Assembly: GCA_039801085.1 (NCBI GenBank)
Contig: JBDRTY010000004.1
Location: 43,666 to 107,665, forward strand
Direction: 5' to 3'
Origin: a candidate division WOR-3 bacterium
Lineage (GTDB): Bacteria; Hydrothermota; Tepidihabitantia; Tepidihabitantales; Tepidihabitantaceae
DNA: 64,000 nucleotides
Shown: piece after piece, positions 63,353-64,000 of the stretch
How the letters are laid out: every line of letters begins with the position of its first letter
Position numbering within the stretch: the first letter of the stretch is position 1
Made by a program: the position numbers and the translations under genes
The notes under the pieces: model-generated
Database searches by the model: none
Told to the model about the DNA's origin: nothing
The model's input: only the letters and a program-made list of their open reading frames with translations

Positions 63353-63490
63353 GATTCCTCGACTCGGCTGACGCCTCGCCCGGAATGACACAATAATAAA
63401 ACGGTCATTTCGAGCGGAGCCCGAAGGGCGGAGTCGAGAAATCTCTTGAAGGAGATTCCTCAACAGGCTCGGAATGACGGAAGAAGAAAA
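63353..63490. repeat. 138-bp direct repeat, copy A
   Basis: Identical to 63709-63846 except for two substitutions (a T/C and an A/G). The offset is 356 nt. Each copy contains one half-unit and one full palindromic unit, so this is a recent duplication inside the array. Confidence 0.88.
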
Positions 63491-63708
63491 GAGAGATTCC
63501 TCGATTCCGCTTCGCTCGGAATGGCAGAAAAAGGGAAAGGTCATTTCGACCGGAGCCGAGCAGAGCGAGGCGGAGTGGAGAAATCGCTTAAAAGAGATTC
63601 CTCGACAGACGCGGAATGACTTCCCTTTTCGTCATTTCGACCGCAGTGGAGAAATCCCTTAAAAGCGATTCCTCGACAAGCTCGGAATGACAGAAGGATG
63701 AACAAAGG

Positions 63709-63846
63709 GATTCCTCGACTCGGCTGACGCCTCGCCCGGAATGACACAATAATAAAACGGTCATTTCGAGCGGAGCCCGAAGGGCGGAGTCGAGAAATCC
63801 CTTGAAGGAGATTCCTCGACAGGCTCGGAATGACGGAAGAAGAAAA
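63709..63846. repeat. 138-bp direct repeat, copy B
   Basis: Second copy of the duplication described for 63353-63490. Confidence 0.88.
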
Positions 63847-64000
63847 AAGGGATTCCTCGATTCTGCTTCGCTCCACTCGGAATGACAAGAAAGCAAAGCC
63901 ATGGAACGACCCGCAGAGGTCTATCCGACCGCAGTAACCTGTTTATGTCATTTCGAGCGCAGTGGAGAAATCCCTTTCCTACCGTGCAATCACTACTTTG

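Larger units (their letters stand above)
63353..64000. repeat. Array of palindromic intergenic repeat units
   Basis: At least four full hairpin-forming units (63404-63478, 63540-63620, 63631-63691, 63760-63834) start GTCATTTCGA and end CGGAATGAC, so each can fold on itself. A fifth unit starting at 63947 is cut by the window edge. Half-units beginning GATTCCTCGA lie between them. Frames read across these give the well-known spurious proteins with CHSER-like starts. No coding gene is supported. Confidence 0.85.

Noticed and set aside
63263..63902. Several overlapping open frames on the minus strand with CHSER-like N-termini
   Set aside because: These are translations of the palindromic repeat units, seen in many genomes as spurious proteins.
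1..64000. CRISPR arrays, tRNA and rRNA genes, insertion-sequence transposases
   Set aside because: None was found on reading both strands; the only repeats are the palindromic array and the CTAG palindromes. A tRNA or covariance-model scan was not possible.

Overview
This is a gene-dense, mildly GC-rich bacterial window from an organism with an outer membrane. It carries LptD, Pal, Tol proteins, PorV-type barrels, a BamD-like lipoprotein, Lgt and a class A penicillin-binding protein. GWxTD-domain proteins in tandem, PorV-like barrels, FlgD-type C-terminal Ig domains, many TPR proteins and an archaeal/plant-like M50 protease together suggest a candidate-phylum lineage such as WOR-3/Stahlbacteria or a relative. 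That placement is inference from gene content; no rRNA or tRNA gene was seen.

Layout. 1-3.3 kb (minus): RicT (cut by the window edge) and two GWxTD proteins. 3.4-15.2 kb (plus): glyS and a DUF192 protein; then a BamD-like lipoprotein leading pyrK-pyrD-pyrF-pyrE; then pal-cpoB-tolQ-tolR-tolA followed by lemA-htpX. 15.2-24.5 kb: dnaE, a small GIY-YIG-like gene, a giant peptidase/beta-propeller/barrel protein, truD, a half-size GDT1 transporter and fabD. 24.5-33.3 kb (minus): an eight-gene envelope operon (FlgD-Ig protein, PorV-like barrel, 823-aa TPR protein, ExbB, two ExbDs, TonB, FlgD/OmpA-like protein). 33.4-42.8 kb: comEC, a second PorV-like gene, an M23 peptidase, comF, lgt, an M50 protease, and hypE and hypD without other hyp genes. 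43-48.7 kb: crotonase, thiolase, tsaE, mfd and a tiny lysine-rich ORF. 48.8-51.9 kb: tolB and three envelope genes. 52-56.9 kb: an unusual electron-transfer operon (EtfA, two Fe-S proteins, a fumarate-reductase-like flavoprotein, an acyl-CoA dehydrogenase). 56.9-63.1 kb: PBP1A, a DNA glycosylase, lptD, maf and a hypothetical lipoprotein. 63.2-64 kb: a non-coding array of palindromic repeats.

The clearest genome-scale signal is in transcription starts. At least ten genes have a sigma70-type promoter (TTGACA-like, 16-18 nt spacer, TATAAT-like) whose -10 box ends exactly 6 or 7 nt before the start codon, with no Shine-Dalgarno site. They should give leaderless mRNAs. A second class (pal, fabD, etfA, the crotonase gene, the 19.0-kb gene and the lysine-rich ORF) has the same promoter further upstream and a clear AGGAGG. 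This pattern fixes several start codons, including those of dnaE, glyS, hypD and the FlgD-Ig gene.

The most promising candidate system is the 24.5-33.3 kb operon. One ExbB, two different ExbDs, a TonB protein, a large TPR protein and an outer-membrane barrel resemble the parts list of the Myxococcus Agl-Glt gliding machinery. The second candidate is the EtfA/FeS/Frd-like/acyl-CoA dehydrogenase operon.
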